53,589 nucleotides of DNA from Laetiporus sulphureus 93-53 (lineage: Eukaryota > Basidiomycota > Agaricomycetes > Polyporales > Laetiporaceae), in NCBI RefSeq assembly GCF_001632365.1, contig NW_024468564.1, positions 201,243 to 254,831 on the forward strand, read 5' to 3'. Under the pieces are notes generated by a model. The model was not told where the DNA came from and did not search any database. It saw only the letters and a program-made list of their open reading frames with translations. Positions 20,277 to 33,993 of this stretch are shown here, one piece after another; the first letter of the stretch is position 1; each line of letters begins with the position of its first letter. Made by a program: the position numbers and the translations under genes.

Positions 20277-22805
20277 CGCAGGCTGAGTGTGATTGAATGA
20301 CAAGACTATCAATAAGCCTGAGGTGACCCGGCAGCTGTGGTGCGAGCCTTTATAGCCCCGGCTCCCTAGCATCAATGCACGATGGTGAGTTTTCCTTCAA
20401 GGTACGACCGGATGTGCACGGAACTTACTCAGTGGCGAGCGAAATTTTCATCCACTGAATCGATGACTCCGATAGCTTATCTGAAACTAACACACTAGCA
20501 GGGAAGCCTTATATCAAGAAGATAGATGCAACAGTAACAATTGAGTCTCCGTCTAAGATTTCCGGCAAGAATGTGCGTCGCTCCAGACCGCTTGTTAATG
20601 GTACGATCGGAAGTTGGGAACTGCCCCATGGCATGCATTGTCGTACTAGACTGATTTCAGGCCTGCGTAAATACGAAGATGACAGTCCCTTGAACTCGGG
20701 ATGGTCAAAGTCCCGACCTGTATGCTGTATGGAGTCGGAAGTTTTGCTTGAAGGATCATTGGCTTGCACTTGACGTTCCTCGATGAGCAGTTCCGAGCCG
20801 TTATCGGCTTCACACGTCTTTGTTCATTCCCATAGAAAGAAGACACTCGTGAGCAATTGTCAGCAGGTTTACGTGAGCATAACCGATAGTACGCCTTTTG
20901 AACGGCCTAGGTCGGAACAGACACATTATTGCGAGTCTCTGACTGTAATTGGTTCGCGCTGGCAATGTGGCTAAAATCACAGATGAGGCTATAATGGTTT
21001 TAGTAACACAGCCTGGGAAACCACACTATTCGGCGATCAATCCGAAGGCACGCACAAAATACGGCACATATGTAGTTCAAGGACAGTACTTTGAAATATG
21101 CTGAATGAAGACATCCGCGCACAAGAGTTAGAGTAGTCGGGATTTTCATTTGCTGAAGAAAATGTTATTCAAAGGCACATGAAGTAGTATAGTGCACATG
21201 GTTTACTTCTTTCGCTGCAGTTGACAACTCACCTAGCAGGTACAAACGACCGGATGGCCACAAATCCTGCTTTGGAGCGACGTTGGATATACAAAGCACC
21301 AGTGGACGAAATCGTCGGTAGTTGACCGGTCTTCCCTGCAGAATAATCAAAACGCTTGGAGTCTTTGAGGCCTCGGATGGGCTGCGGCGATTGGTCTGCC
21401 GCAATGGTCTGCCTTCCTCCATGTTGGAGAAGGGTAAGAGATTGCACGAGTAACGATGATACACACACGACGATAACGTGAGAGTTCAGAATCGCCCTCG
21501 TTTGGCTAGACGATGCTTCATAGCTTTGCATGGATCTAGAGCGGACATAAAGGATTTCTAATTCTCAAATCACGTTCGTCGTAACTCCCGCATCTGAAAC
21601 GTGAAGGCTAGCCATAGCTCCGAACGTCGCGGTGTTCTCGCTGAGTCGGTGGGTAGCAGTCTCAAAACGTGTCGTCGTGGCAGGACGTAGAGCGCAAGAG
21701 CGGCTAAAACTTGCATGGTGACCGCTACGTGATGATCTGTGACAGACGCGCGTCCCCGTCAGACCGACTTTCGTTCCTCCAGTCACCGATGTCCGATTTG
21801 ACTCTCGAAGTAGTGCTGTAGTACGAAGCTTCACAGCTTCACGGAACACAAAAATCCTCACGCTCAAGTGCTGCACGCTGAAAACCAATTTCTTTGACCA
21901 GAATCCTTGAACTGTGGACTTCTCCATCCCGCCTGGCGTATTCGTGAGGAAGTTACAACGTGCAAGTCAGAACTCTTCCCTGCGATGCTGTAAGATATGA
22001 ATACGTACCAATTTCATGACCTTGCTGAGTCTGACCAAAAAACGCTTGCCCCCCCCCCTTTTGCAGTCTCATCAAGCTTGTTCGGGCCTCCACAGATCTC
22101 TATCAGCTGTCCCATCGCTATGACATATAACAATTGAACGCATTGGATGCGAGTATTATAGGCCTTCTATAATCCTCCAGATACAGATCCCGGTGGCGAA
22201 GTTCCAAGGAACGCATTACGTCCTCAGAGATAAATATTTATCGACTGGAGTGTTCAATTGTCCAGAATCTGACTGATCCGCTTCCTTATTTTAACAGCAT
22301 ATTGACCTATATTCTGTGCACGTGCGGTTCCTGGATGGATGCGCGGGCAACGTCTGAACTTGTTCCTATCTCGGTCCCATGACTAGAGAAAGGCACAGCT
22401 CGGTAGAACTCACTCTATTCTTGTATCAAGCGCTGCCTTACGCTGACTTCACTGACTGACAGCCTTGACGAGGCGCTGATGCGTGCCTTCCACTTCCCGA
22501 TGGGCCCCACCGTGGATCTCTCAGTATCAGTAAGACATCATCTTGCTGTCCCAGGCTCCAGAAATCATCGATGATGACTATCCGCTACACTTATGGAATT
22601 CATGCATCGGCGGTGATGGGAATACAGCTCATGCGCAGGAAAAACGGGTTCCTACACGTCAACTTCTGTAAGAACGAAACCCAGGTCATAGAGAGCCGGT
22701 CTGCATCGCCCTACCCGGCAGTAAACACGTAATATCTGCGACCACAACATTCAGATTAGCCTGTGCAAGTGGCGACGGTAAAATGGATAGAATCACCTAA
22801 TCCCT
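20277..22805. other. Intergenic region between the P450 genes; no gene recognised
   Basis: It contains the upstream region of P450 copy 1 and the 3' flank of copy 2. Short frames occur on both strands (for example 21165-21531 and 21565-21927, minus) without recognisable domains. A C-rich run (CCCCCCCCC) is near 22050. Confidence 0.5.
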
Positions 22806-25105
22806 TCACGCTCCTGCCGAAACATCATCGAGACCCTCTGACCTTCCAGCCGATCCACATACGTGCTGCTGACTTTCATCCAGCGTTGCGTTGTTTAATT
22901 CGGAGATCAATAGTGAGGACCTTTCTGAGCGGGGACGTATGTCGCACTTGAACTCCGCGGGATAGCTAGGATCCTACGATGAGCTCGCCACAATGCAAGT
23001 CTTTATTTCCGACACACCTAGCAATTCCAGGAGCAAAGGAGGCAGTAGGGATAAGCTCCTTGCCATCGGCGTCGCGGAGTCTCCGGATATCTAGTGCTGC
23101 GGTGATATTCGCGATCGCGAACCATGTATTGACATCCGCAAAGTGGCGTCCAGGGCAGATCCTGCGTACGCAGGGAAGGCTCAGCTCCGAGCCACCCATC
23201 GTATTCCTAGCTGCAGCATACCGTCTACCGAATCCGAATACAGCCCTCCTTGGATCTGTCGCGTCTGCGGTTTTGGAGTCCATATTTACAAACCGCTTCG
23301 GATCGAAGGTGTCTGGGTTGGGATAGACTGTCTCATCGCGCATCATAGCCCTTTGGAAAGTCGCGCACGCTGTCATCAGATACATCACACACAAAGTGAG
23401 CACTAACCATATGTTCGGCATTACCATCGATCCGCGGGGAAGGTCATAGCCCCGATATTCATCGTCAACCGTCAGAGTGTGCGTAATTCCTTCATCGAAG
23501 CGGATTAGGGTGTCAAAAGCGATGGCAAAGCGGCTTCCAGAACGGACCTAGAGGAAGTGGTGGATTCCACCTATGAGGAGCAATGCGACATCAGTTGCGT
23601 GGATATCATTCTTTACGCCGTACGCCGTTCGTACCGGTATACCTCCTTGAGGACGCACTCAAGAAAAGGAAGCGAAGAACGGTCTTGAGGCTCTGGTAAG
23701 CGCTGGTTCTCAACTACTCCGTCGATTTCCTCCTGTGCCTGCCGGTATACCTCTGGGTGCAACACCATTGCGAGCAGAAAGGAAGAAAGGACAATTGCTG
23801 ACTATCGACGGACAACTCGGTTATTCACATGTCTTCAAGCTGGAAATGGACTTACGGTGTCAAGGCCAGCTGCGAGCAATACATCAATAATAAAGTTATG
23901 TTTAGCACGTATATCCAACAAACCTCCATACAAAACAGCCGCCGTTCCTTTTATCTCTTCCTCATAATCTTCTGGCCAATGTGATCTGTCAGGATCCCGG
24001 AGAAGAGATGAAACGAAGGATTTCTGGGCGGTCCCAACTGCCTTCATGCAGGTCAGCACAGTGTGGAACTCCTTCATGGAAACGACTGACCAGTTCGCGT
24101 TTCACTTTCTGAAAGGGATCGTCAATGACCTGCCGCAGCTGCTTCCTGAGCTGCAGTGCTCTACGCTTGAACCCGGCTCCCGGCATCCATGTTGGTATGT
24201 GCACCACTGTAAGGAGCTATTGAGCGACATGCGCGGTTGTGTAATGTGTGATGTAGGTGCATCTCACATGCAGGGAACAGATCAACCAGAGTAGCTGCCA
24301 AAACTCCGGCGGTCGCACTGGTCTCTTCAGTCACCTCTAGCATCTTGCGCAGAGCATTATCCTCCCGTGATTTCAAGCTACATCCATAAGCGGTCTCGAG
24401 TATTAGTGCGCCAGTGAACCTATCACGAACGACTGTCATCCAATGACTCCTACAGGCAAACTCAATGCAGGCTATACCGTTTGAAATGCAGCGTGGCCTC
24501 TCCGGGATTGCCACATAAGTCCGACAAGAGACAAAAGATCTCTCGCCGCTGCAGAGCGCGAAGGCCTGACATGGCATCAGGATTGCCATATCCAGCTTGG
24601 ATCCATTGTCTGTGCAGGCGCCAACGCTTGTCATAGGGCAGAAAAACGGTGGCGCGTTCCCAGCCGATTCTGTTCTGAGCTCAGCGGCGAATGTGTCTAT
24701 ATACTAGACAGAGACACCCACAGCTCAGTCATCATCGTAAAGTGAGGCCGTCCCGAGTACTTCGAACCTCTCCTGTCCAGCAATTCTTTCGCCACAGGCA
24801 ATGAATCCAGGATTAAGACAGGGAAGCCAAGAAAGCGAGCGTATATTATGTCCCCTATACTTTGATCAGGCCGGTCTCGAGAAGACTCAGTGACTTGCAG
24901 ACCACTCACCGTATAGCTTTGCCCACTCGTGGAACGTCCTGTGCAAATATCCATTTGGCAGTTGGTGCGCGTTCCCTATGATTGGGATACGGCCAGGCCC
25001 GGGTGGGAGGTTTCTTACGCGTTCGCGCAGTGCGAGATAATGAAGGAACAACAGCACGACCGCAACAACCAGGCCTATAAGAACAAGTTCAATGGGATCG
25101 TGCAT
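22806..25105 (-). CDS. Cytochrome P450 monooxygenase, copy 2 (paralogue of copy 1)
   Basis: It has the same exon order and intron positions as copy 1. ATG 25105 is followed by a helix ([17 protein letters not shown]) and the hinge [20 protein letters not shown]. The body includes [15 protein letters not shown], the I-helix motif AGLDTSA, ExxR as EVYR, PKRF, and the haem loop FGFGRRICPG (Cys near 23155). It ends at TGA 22806, with a C-terminus longer than copy 1 because the stop context differs. Introns at matching sites have diverged strongly while coding motifs are kept, which argues that both copies were under selection. Same strand and spacing (about 2.5 kb) indicate tandem duplication. 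The substrate is unknown. Confidence 0.82.
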
Positions 25106-27051
25106 CACAGCTTCAGAGAGTGATTGTGCAGAATGGCTGGCAATGGAGGGAACCCCATCTAGCAGGCGGCATTGTAGACCTTTATAGCTATATCGTCCTG
25201 GTATCACGCAAACCCCAGGTGTAGAATTGCATCCGCATTGAGCTAGCCTGATAAAGAGTGACATAAGGAATGCTTGTTGCTTGCAAGCCCTTGGCCAAAA
25301 CCTTGCATGACATACAACCTGTGAAAGTGCTCCGCTAATTAAAGCACTAGGCTGCCGCAAGCACGAAACACGACACCATAATTGGCTGGACAAAAACTTC
25401 ATCTCATCGATTACGATTGAGTCTTGAGCTTGATCTACATTTCCCGTGAAGAACGGAGCTTTGTTCAAATCCAATCATCGACGATAACGTATGGTACCAT
25501 GTCGGAACTGCTTCATGCATGCAAAGGATGCCCATCACGCTGTATCGGATTATGCCAAAGCATTGTTGAGGCTGATGCATGTTAAGCGGCGAAGGCTAGT
25601 TTGGCTCGGGAAGGACAAATGTCGGATGCATCCTGGCGGCTGATTCGGAACTATTGCTTACGTGCATTCGAACGGAACATTGATTCGAAACAACCATTGC
25701 TACGTGGTTCGGGAAGCTGAGAAGCAATCCTGCAGTACGATCAGACTTACTCGAAGGGGAGGCACAAATGCTTGGAAGAGCTGTACATGCGCCACGGGCT
25801 ATGGCCCCACCCCTGGATCGAGAAAATTCGCCGGCAGTGATCAGAGGGCCACATGAGAACAATCGTGGCACGGCAATCGAGCAGTCCGGCGCGGAACCTA
25901 AATGTTATCGTGAGTGTGAAGAAATTCTTCCAGCTGTGAAAAACAATGCCATCATGGCGTAGCAATCATTTTGGACATCACAACTTTGGAAAGATAGCTC
26001 ATTCTGTGAACATAGATCCTGCGATCTTGCAAGGGCATGCACGAAACACATTACGTATGAAGAATAGAGATCATACTCAAAAAAACGCAGGGAAGGAAGG
26101 TTTTAAGGCACAATAACTAAGCTAATGACCATTCTATGGGCCAAGAAGTTGTCGGCTGGCAAGTCCGTACTGGTGTGTTTACTCTGCATGCAGCAGTATG
26201 AGCATCTGCTGAGACCCAGATGCGCTGAGTTTGCATCAACTGTGGCAATACGTACCTGAGGGTAGCACGACGAAAGCGCAGGACGCAATCATCTCGTTGT
26301 CTTCATCACTATGATCTGGCGACTGCAGAGCACGAGAAAATGAATTTAGAATGACACCAAAGCTTTCGCTTTGACGCCACTCCGCATCCGACTCATGCAG
26401 ATTGCCACATTTCCAATGTCGCGGTGCCAATTCACGGGCTCTGCGAGTCCAGAAGTGTCGAGAGCACTGCAAGACTAGTTCGAGTCGAGCTGGGACTCGG
26501 AGTTCGCGAGCTTGTACGGTACTACTGGCTGGCGGTGGTGGTGACCAGTACTAACGTGACAGTGTGACGACAGTCAGGGTTTTGTTCGGCGCGATTTTGC
26601 AGACCACGACTTTGGCGCACTTTTCTACATCAGCTTCAAACCGCGTCGCATGCCTGATTTCAGCCTAGTACGTAGGGCCATCAGAGCCTGAAAACACAGT
26701 TGTGCATCACGACTCAAACGACATCTGGCATTCACGAATGTTCTGGGTGATCGTTCAGAGAGTCAGATCAAGTCCGCCACGCCGCTTGCGGCATCGATGA
26801 ACGAATCGACGATCGATTGACGAAGGGACCTCAGAATTCATCATCTGGTTGCATATCATTTCTTTGGGAAAGGAGCGTGTCCGAGGAGAATAAAAGAATA
26901 CAGATACGTTAGATACGTTATAATAATACCATGGCCGACGTCCTCGCACTTCGTCTCTGCAACTTTCGCATAGCGCAGCTTCAGCATTTTTGCGATGCCG
27001 ACTGGCTCCTTGGAAGGGGTCTTCGGATTGGAACTAGCATCATGTCCCATT
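25106..27051. other. No gene recognised
   Basis: It includes the P450 copy 2 promoter and the 3' side of the polymerase gene. Frames such as 25596-25871 and 26236-26472 (minus) show no known motif. Confidence 0.5.
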
Positions 27052-30000
27052 CTAGCCCCGCACCCGCTCGTGTGGCTCCTGCCAGGGCACACCTTCAACA
27101 TGACGATCAGCAAGTATGTAACTGATGCAGGGCATGGCAGCCTACGTAAAATATCGAATATTTCCCTCTCAGTTTCCGATGCGATAATAGTGCCTGTCAA
27201 AAGGTAGAACACCCTTGGTCAATTGTCTGAATCAAATCACTCTTTGCAGAGACAACCGACCATCGTTCAGTTTCTGCCGTTTGTCACTTGGATTACGGAT
27301 GACACCCGCATATAGGCCTCGTTGGTTGAGAGAATATCCTATCACGTTCGCCTTCATGCGAAGTGATCTGTTGAACTGATTCGACCCGAGTGCGCTGTCA
27401 AGTTCCAGGCAAACGTCATATATTCTGGACTCACAATGTCATCGCCCTGTAAAGCAAATGAGATAAGCTGCTGCTCAACGCCCACCCTTTGATCAAACGT
27501 ACCGTGTAATATAGCATAGCAGCACCTCTCGACGCGTAGGGAATAGTCAGAAAATCTATGTCTCGAGATGAGCGATAATCTGAAGCCCATCTAAGTTACC
27601 TACCGATACGACGTCGAGGACTAGTCAAGTCTCTCCTGCAGAGCCCTCGATATACAAGTTCCAAATCGTCGAAGTTGTCAGGCAGACCCAGATCTTCTGT
27701 GATAATGCCACGCTCGTGCAATTCCCGTAGGAGGCGGCGGAGAATACCTTTGCGTCACAAGGTTAGCAAGTCTCGGCCGCGAGCTCGACAAGAGGTGGGT
27801 TCTACCTTGGTGAGTCTTTCCGTCACTTGTGGGTCGAGTGATCAGAATGTCGATGTCTCCGCAATCTGCCTTTCCCCTGTGATGCTTCTTCGGTACTCGC
27901 AGAGTTGAGACAACGGGCAGTCGTACCTTCTATAACTACCCATAATTTCGATAAATAGGCTGGAGTCGATCTGCAATGCTATGGTGCATGTGAAATATTA
28001 TCGACTGTTGCATTACGGCACGTAAGCGTTGAGTACTAACCCATTGGTTTGATGATGTTAAAAATATCGGCGGCCTCGCTTCTAGGCATCCTAGAGTTTA
28101 TTTCTGAACAGAGAATTAAGAAACACTAAGTGAAAGAGCATATCCGATGAGATTGAAGTTACTCACCTTGGTAATATTTCAGGCCGATTTCCTGGGCGGC
28201 ACTCAGCACGATCCCTCCTTTTCTTGCCCTAACATCATCTAACGTCCGGCAACCTCTAGCATACCACTGGAAGGCGATGTGACGTCCTATCACGCGCAGC
28301 ACAGCATGAGCCCATGCACACAGAGTCAAAGGAAGATCAGCGCTCACCTACACCGTAGATTCCCTGAAACAAGCTGATCGCCTCCACGTCACTTGTTCTC
28401 TCGTGCTCGATACGGCGCAGATCGCCCGTCTCCAGAATTTCTACTATCTGTAACGTGTAGGGTGAGAAGGGAGCGTCAATGCTTGTTCGATCAGAATGCG
28501 CTGCTCGAGACGGAATCACTCGCCTTCCTTGCGGTCTTATCTCCTATACCCTTGATTGCTCTAGCCTCCTCGTATGATGTGATCCTAATCTGGCACGAGC
28601 GGAGTGCTCGGATGGCTGCACGATCGACCATTCATATGCAATTCGCTGATAAGTGGGACATTTCCATCACACCCCAGATGATGTCGTGCTACGCACCTTT
28701 CCCATAGCTGAAGACCCGCCAACGGTCCTCCTCCAATGGCTTGGCCTTGACCAGATCCATCAACTCTTGTAGCTAGGAGGTGTCCATCAACGGTCACTGA
28801 ATGCAGAGAACATGCTCACCTTATCGATGATATCCTGATTCGCACATCGCACAGCTGGTCCCTCGCCCTTCTTATCGCATAGAAAGCCCTGGAGATATGG
28901 GGAAGTTAGGTCCCTGGCCGATCATCACTGGCGAATATATAGAAGAACCTACCCTCTTCTGAGGAACCTCACGGATCGCACCTCGTGGCTGCTTCTCAAT
29001 TGAATCATCGTCGAGTTCAGAGTCGCCGTCTTCGTTGCCCAGCAGATGCTGTCGAAGAAAGGCATGAGCTTTACGATGCTAGCGAATTCATGATAAGGGA
29101 TTGACTTCTGTGTCTCGCTCGGCCCGCGCTCGAGCATAGAATTCAGCTAGAGGATCCTCGTCAGGAGGAGGAGAAGGGAGTTCATAATGAATATGTGGTT
29201 CGGTTATCGAGGAGGATCCCGCGACGTTCGTGCGGTCTCTTTTTTCTTCGTGATCCGCGACGCCCCGAGTAACGGAGGCTGGAGACCTGAGCTTCTCATC
29301 CGAATATTGATATATAACTGATTCCCGCGGCTCATTTTTGTCCTGCGTAAACTCCCTGATATGGCCAAAAAATGAACAATCCAGTCAGCGAGAATATACG
29401 GCAATCCGGGGCGCACGCACGATATTCGGCTGAAATCTTCCTCAGCCACAGCCGCCTGCTGGCGTCTGCTCCGTTCACCGCCATCTACCGACCGGCTGGC
29501 TCTTACTCGTCCGGCCTGCTCTTTTCGCTGAACCTTGCTCGTCATCTCGCCAAATCCAGCGTCTAGCCTCTCCTTGAACGACGCATGCATGATCTCGTAG
29601 TCCATCCACACTTCATCCACCTTGGAACCCTCGCCGACATCGGACTCCCCAGCTCTGTCCTTCCCCTTGTCACCAGCAGGACCCCGTCTGATCCGCGAAA
29701 GACCAGATGCTACCCAGCTCCATTTCACCGTGGGTATGTTGTTCGGGATCTCAGCTAGCGACTTCAACCCCAACACGCGAAGAAGAGGCCGCTTCTGTGG
29801 CTGGTTGCTGGTGACGATATGTGTCACCTGGGCTGGGTCATACGTCGGTATCAGAGCACCGCCATGCTTGACAATCTGCGGGTGGCATGATGTGAGAGGC
29901 GGCGAATCGAGAAGGGAAATGGACTCGCTATCTCCATTCGCTTCCTAGTCTCTTCGCTCGCATATTTCATATCCCCTCCATAATAATAAATCCTCTTTCC

Positions 30001-31309
30001 TTTCAAAAATGGAGTGGACGAGACTCTCAATCTCGCTTCGGCGTCAGCAAGCGCAGATAGGAGCCTCTGCGCATAATCAAGCGGGGTAATTAATTCTTTC
30101 TTAGCCTTACCCTTCTTCGTCGACCATGCTTGATCATTTTTCGACTGTGCTGCTGATCGCGCTAGAACAACGCGTGTTGACGGCAACTTCTCACCGGCGG
30201 CGCTGGCGGAGTGAGGCGGGGTGGTCACTGTACTACTGTCTGCTGCATGGCGCTGGGCAGCGTGTGTCTCAGGAAGTATCACGACTTTGTTTGGACGGCC
30301 CGGACCACTGGAACTTGCGTGTTTAGGAGTCCTTGTATTCGCCATTGCTTGAACCTTCCTCTCTTGTTGCACGACCGCCGAATCATCGACGGGATCATCA
30401 GCCTTAACGACCATCCTGCTGCGAGATGTCGACATGGGAAGCTGACGAGACTCAGGCACAGTATTGTCAGCTGATAATTCGGCGTTCTTGTTGTCTAGCT
30501 GAGATAACGAAGAACCCGCAGAAGCAGATAGCGCGTTTTCGTCTTGCGCAACTTGCCTGGTCTCGATGGAATGACAACCTGTTTTCGTATGCTCGGCATG
30601 GGATTGTTCGTCTGCAGGCCCATTCGTACCGAACGGCTGGATCGCGTCTAGTCTGCCCTCTGATCTTTCGACATATATCGGTGGTGCGTACCCGGGGTAG
30701 TTCCTGTGGACAATGCGCATTGGGTAGGGGCCGGCACATGCACCTAAAGCTTCACGACTGACCGTGACTCGTGTCCTATGGAAGCATCGGGGATGCCGGC
30801 CGTGTGGTCAATTGCATCCGACAAGTCTCCCGACCTGTCGCGTATCCGCTTCCCCTTGTTAATATTATCTTCACGTTGTTCCACGGTTACTTCCGGCGAT
30901 TTGTGCTTTCTATTGGTTGTGCATGTTCACGGACCAGCTTGTCGCAGACAGGAGCGGTTTAACTTACCGTGCACTTGTGTCACAAAAAGACTCTTCGTCA
31001 ACATCATCGTTCCAGTCTAGTTCAGGTATCAGTGCTAGTTGCCACTTAACAGGTATTTCTCTCCTACTCATGCTAGGTTCCGGGGCTTCTGGGCCGTCGG
31101 ATGCGACAAATGCTGTGTTGTGCTGTTGGCATGAGGATCCTCCGGAACGTGCACTTCTCTGAACGATTGTAAAAAGTACGATAGAATATGCCATGGTGGC
31201 GTTACCTTTTTCGTCGCTGTACCATACGCTTGACGTATTCATCGAGGCCTTCCTCTGGCAAGTTCAGATGCTCTTGCTGGTCCGCTATATAGGCTTCGAG
31301 GTCAGCCAT
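27052..31309 (-). CDS. POL4: DNA polymerase family X, lambda-like (base-excision / end-joining polymerase)
   Basis: Domains in order: a short N-terminal exon from ATG 31309 (MADLEAYIADQQEHLNLPEE), spliced through a 63-nt intron ending CACAG near 30708; a long Ser/Pro/Lys-rich region; a BRCT domain (FLKGKRIYYYGG...THIVTSNQ, IPTVKWSWV); a dRP-lyase/HhH region (WRVFSYGKAIRAL, IKGIGDKTARK, then GIYGVG); the palm with GSYRR and the Asp pair GDIDILITR; IDFLTIPYASRGAAML with the third Asp; and a thumb ending VPWQEPHERVRG, TAG 27052. This is the full lambda layout, a nuclear gap-filling polymerase in base-excision repair and NHEJ. Oddities: intron 28448-28523 is GC-AG, and near 29090 the frame contains two stops unless a 27-nt intron is removed. 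A downstream ATG at 30720 is an alternative start. Confidence 0.83.
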
Positions 31310-32753
31310 AAGGTCGCAGCGAAACGTCTCGCAAAGTCTGGATGTAGTGTGGCAGTGGCCACCGATATGGTTTTTCGTAAACGCCGTTATGTACCTATAT
31401 GTGGGTAGCGCTCAGAAAGGCGCTTGATTCCCACGGTATGGCGGCCTGAAGATGCCCCGCAAGCAGCGACTCGCTTGCTTGTCGACCACAGAAAATTTTT
31501 TTCGAGGCGGGCATGAAATCTTGACAGTCATACCAGTGTTCTGACAGTTTGTTGCAATGTTCTACGACTTCTAGCGCGCTGCTCAGACTATTCGGTGATT
31601 TCATATGACTCGCTATGTCCGCATTAAACTATCTTAGACCGATCCTATTTCGCGTAGGAACTTCTGATGCATTTTCGCGGCAACGTTTCCTAAAGAACGA
31701 CTGGACTTGAACAGTCTCAGGCTTCACGATACTCCGATACTCCGCGCAATCTGGCCTGATTTGGTCTAGAATAAGTCCATCTCCTCAGACTTTCCTGTCG
31801 CGTCCGGTCCCTCATTTCGCTCGCGATTTATCTGATCTGGTCATCATTCAAAGAATGGACTCCGGCCTCAGTCAGCGAATGGTTATCATAGAGGATTGGT
31901 GTGGTTGGGCAACTCCGCCACACAGAGGTAGGACCCACAGACACAAACTAATGCTAAACAATTTCGAGTCAAGTGACCGTTTGTGTTCTGGCCGGCTCCA
32001 GACCAATTGGTGCTATACATGCCCTCAGTTGATCATCTTCATTCTCGGGACGCCGACAGTCACGCACATCCCCCACCTCGAGCGGTATCTTCCATGCCTC
32101 TCCTAGTAGTTCTCCCATGATGATACCTTTCGGAATGGATCGAGGGAACGCTTTGCAATCTCCCCCAAGCCCTCTCCGACTCGCGTGATGCGTGTCTGGC
32201 CCACACGATATTCGCGGACTTTGCATCGCCATGCGCATGACTGTACGGTGAACAGTTCGGGTCAGTGCATGAAACGCATGTTTTAGTTCCGCGGCAAGCC
32301 CAAGTGCCTAGCTGATCTGAAAAGGCGCGTTTGCTCAAATGCGGCTCGATGGTGCCCTGCTCTGGTTATGTGCCTCGGCCGGCTATGCTTACTTGTGTCA
32401 CGGTGGTGATCAGAGGCATATGGAGTAACGCCCCTCGTCGTGTCCCCGCGTCGTGTCATGCACTAGTATCGCGGACCGCAAATATGATTCCTGATCGCGT
32501 CAAGACACCACCGGGCTCACGGTCGGTCCCCTAACCACCCCCCCTTGATCAGTCGCGCTCGTTCTGGCAACGGTGAGCCGCTGAGTCGCTGAGTTAACGT
32601 CGCCGCTCGCAATCGTCGGAGTTGGTATGTAGCTGCTTTACTTGCCTATAATTGAACAACTTCGCCCTCGCTCCTGGCCTTCGCATCCTCGGCCCACTGC
32701 TCTCGTGCCTTTCTGTTAAGCTGTGCTTCTCCGTGCCCATCGACTGTGCTCAG
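31310..32753. other. Intergenic region between divergent genes; no gene recognised
   Basis: It separates the minus-strand polymerase from the plus-strand methyltransferase and so should hold both promoters. A clear TATA box or RNA gene is not visible. Confidence 0.5.
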
Positions 32754-33993
32754 ATGCCACACGGCCACGACGATGACCACCCTAATGGTCAAGTGCCGGA
32801 GGACGACAGCAGGTCTGACGCATCTTCAGACCTCGAAGAACTGTATCCCCACGAATTCCCCAGATACTTCGTTGAACGGGACGGTCGACTCTTCCATTCT
32901 CATGTTAGCTCGCCGTATCCTTTGCCGGTTGATGCGTACGAGCAACATGTACGTACATTTCCAAGCACTAGTCCCCATTCAGGCTGCTTCATTGTTGCAT
33001 TTCCTTGTGCCCAAAGAGACAACAGACTGATAAAAGTTTGTTTAGAGACAAAACAGGCAGCATTACCTCTTGCGGCAAGTTGTGGAAGCGAACTACGCAA
33101 ATCTTGTTCGCCATGCTCTCCGGAACCTTCCCGGCGAACAACGACACGTCGTGGATTTGTGTACAGGGACAGGTAAATGGTGAGTGTGCAATTCGGCTGT
33201 AGGCAGCGCAGCTTCGCTCACATCTCACCCGCCCAGGGTCATGGACCTTGCCGCCGATTATCCGCACGCAAGAATTGATGGCCTAGACATCGGTATGCAT
33301 TTATCGCAATTGACGCCCTTATGTCATGTTCCTCACGACAATTCAATACATAGTTCCCATTCAGACAAGGCATCCATTGAAGAATGTGTTCTTCGAGATG
33401 CACGACGTGACCGAGCGCTTCCGCTACGGTGATAGGACGATAGACTTCGTTCACGCCAGGGACATCTCATACGCGGTTGGTTGATCTCGAAGTTTCCTAA
33501 CTTCGATTGCTCAATCCCTTTAACTTAGGTTCGAACTAGCGACTTCCCTGCACTCATTCGCGAAGTCGCGCGGATTCTCCGTCCAGGAGGTCTCTTCATG
33601 TCAGGAGAATGGGAGTCTGATCCCATCATGTCTAATGGGCAGCACCTCGACACGGCCGCTCCGGACACCTTCGTGTTCTTCCGCGAAGTGAAGAACGCTC
33701 TGCGCACGTGCGGCTTGGCCTCTGCCGCGGACGGCATTCCCCAATGGCTCCGTGCGTCGGGTTTCCGAGACCTTGCGATACACCAGTTTAGGATGACCAA
33801 CGACGAGCAAACCGGCAGAAGGTTCGTGATGATTGTCACCACCTATGCCGAGTCCATGCAGTTGTGGCTCGTCAAGGGGGGCCACCTCAGCCATGCACGA
33901 GCTCGAGAACTGGTACGTGGGATGTTGCGGGAGGTCGACTCCCTCCCAGGTATCGTATTTACATACCGTGTCGTGCACGCGCGTGCGATTTAA
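32754..33993 (+). CDS. SAM-dependent methyltransferase, LaeA/TAM-like
   Basis: The spliced product starts MPHGHDDDHPNG and has an acidic N-terminus, then HYLLRQVVEANYANLV and the SAM-binding motif I VVDLCTGTGKWVMDLA. GLDIVPIQ with the acidic residue, FVHARDISYAV and RILRPGGLFMSGEWE follow, as in class I methyltransferases. The C-terminus is helical, ending HARAI, TAA 33991. Introns: the first ends GTTTAG before 33047; another splits the motif after GKW (donor GTGAGT); two more lie near 33290 and 33480. Fungal relatives include LaeA-type global regulators and the many TAM-like enzymes of basidiomycetes. Which it is cannot be decided here. An upstream in-frame ATG at 32652 exists but adds a region without similarity. 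Confidence 0.8.

Noticed and set aside
18157..25474. Initial reading of the two P450 regions as fragmented pseudogenes
   Set aside because: Exon-by-exon joining gives complete proteins with all P450 motifs and intron positions shared by both copies.
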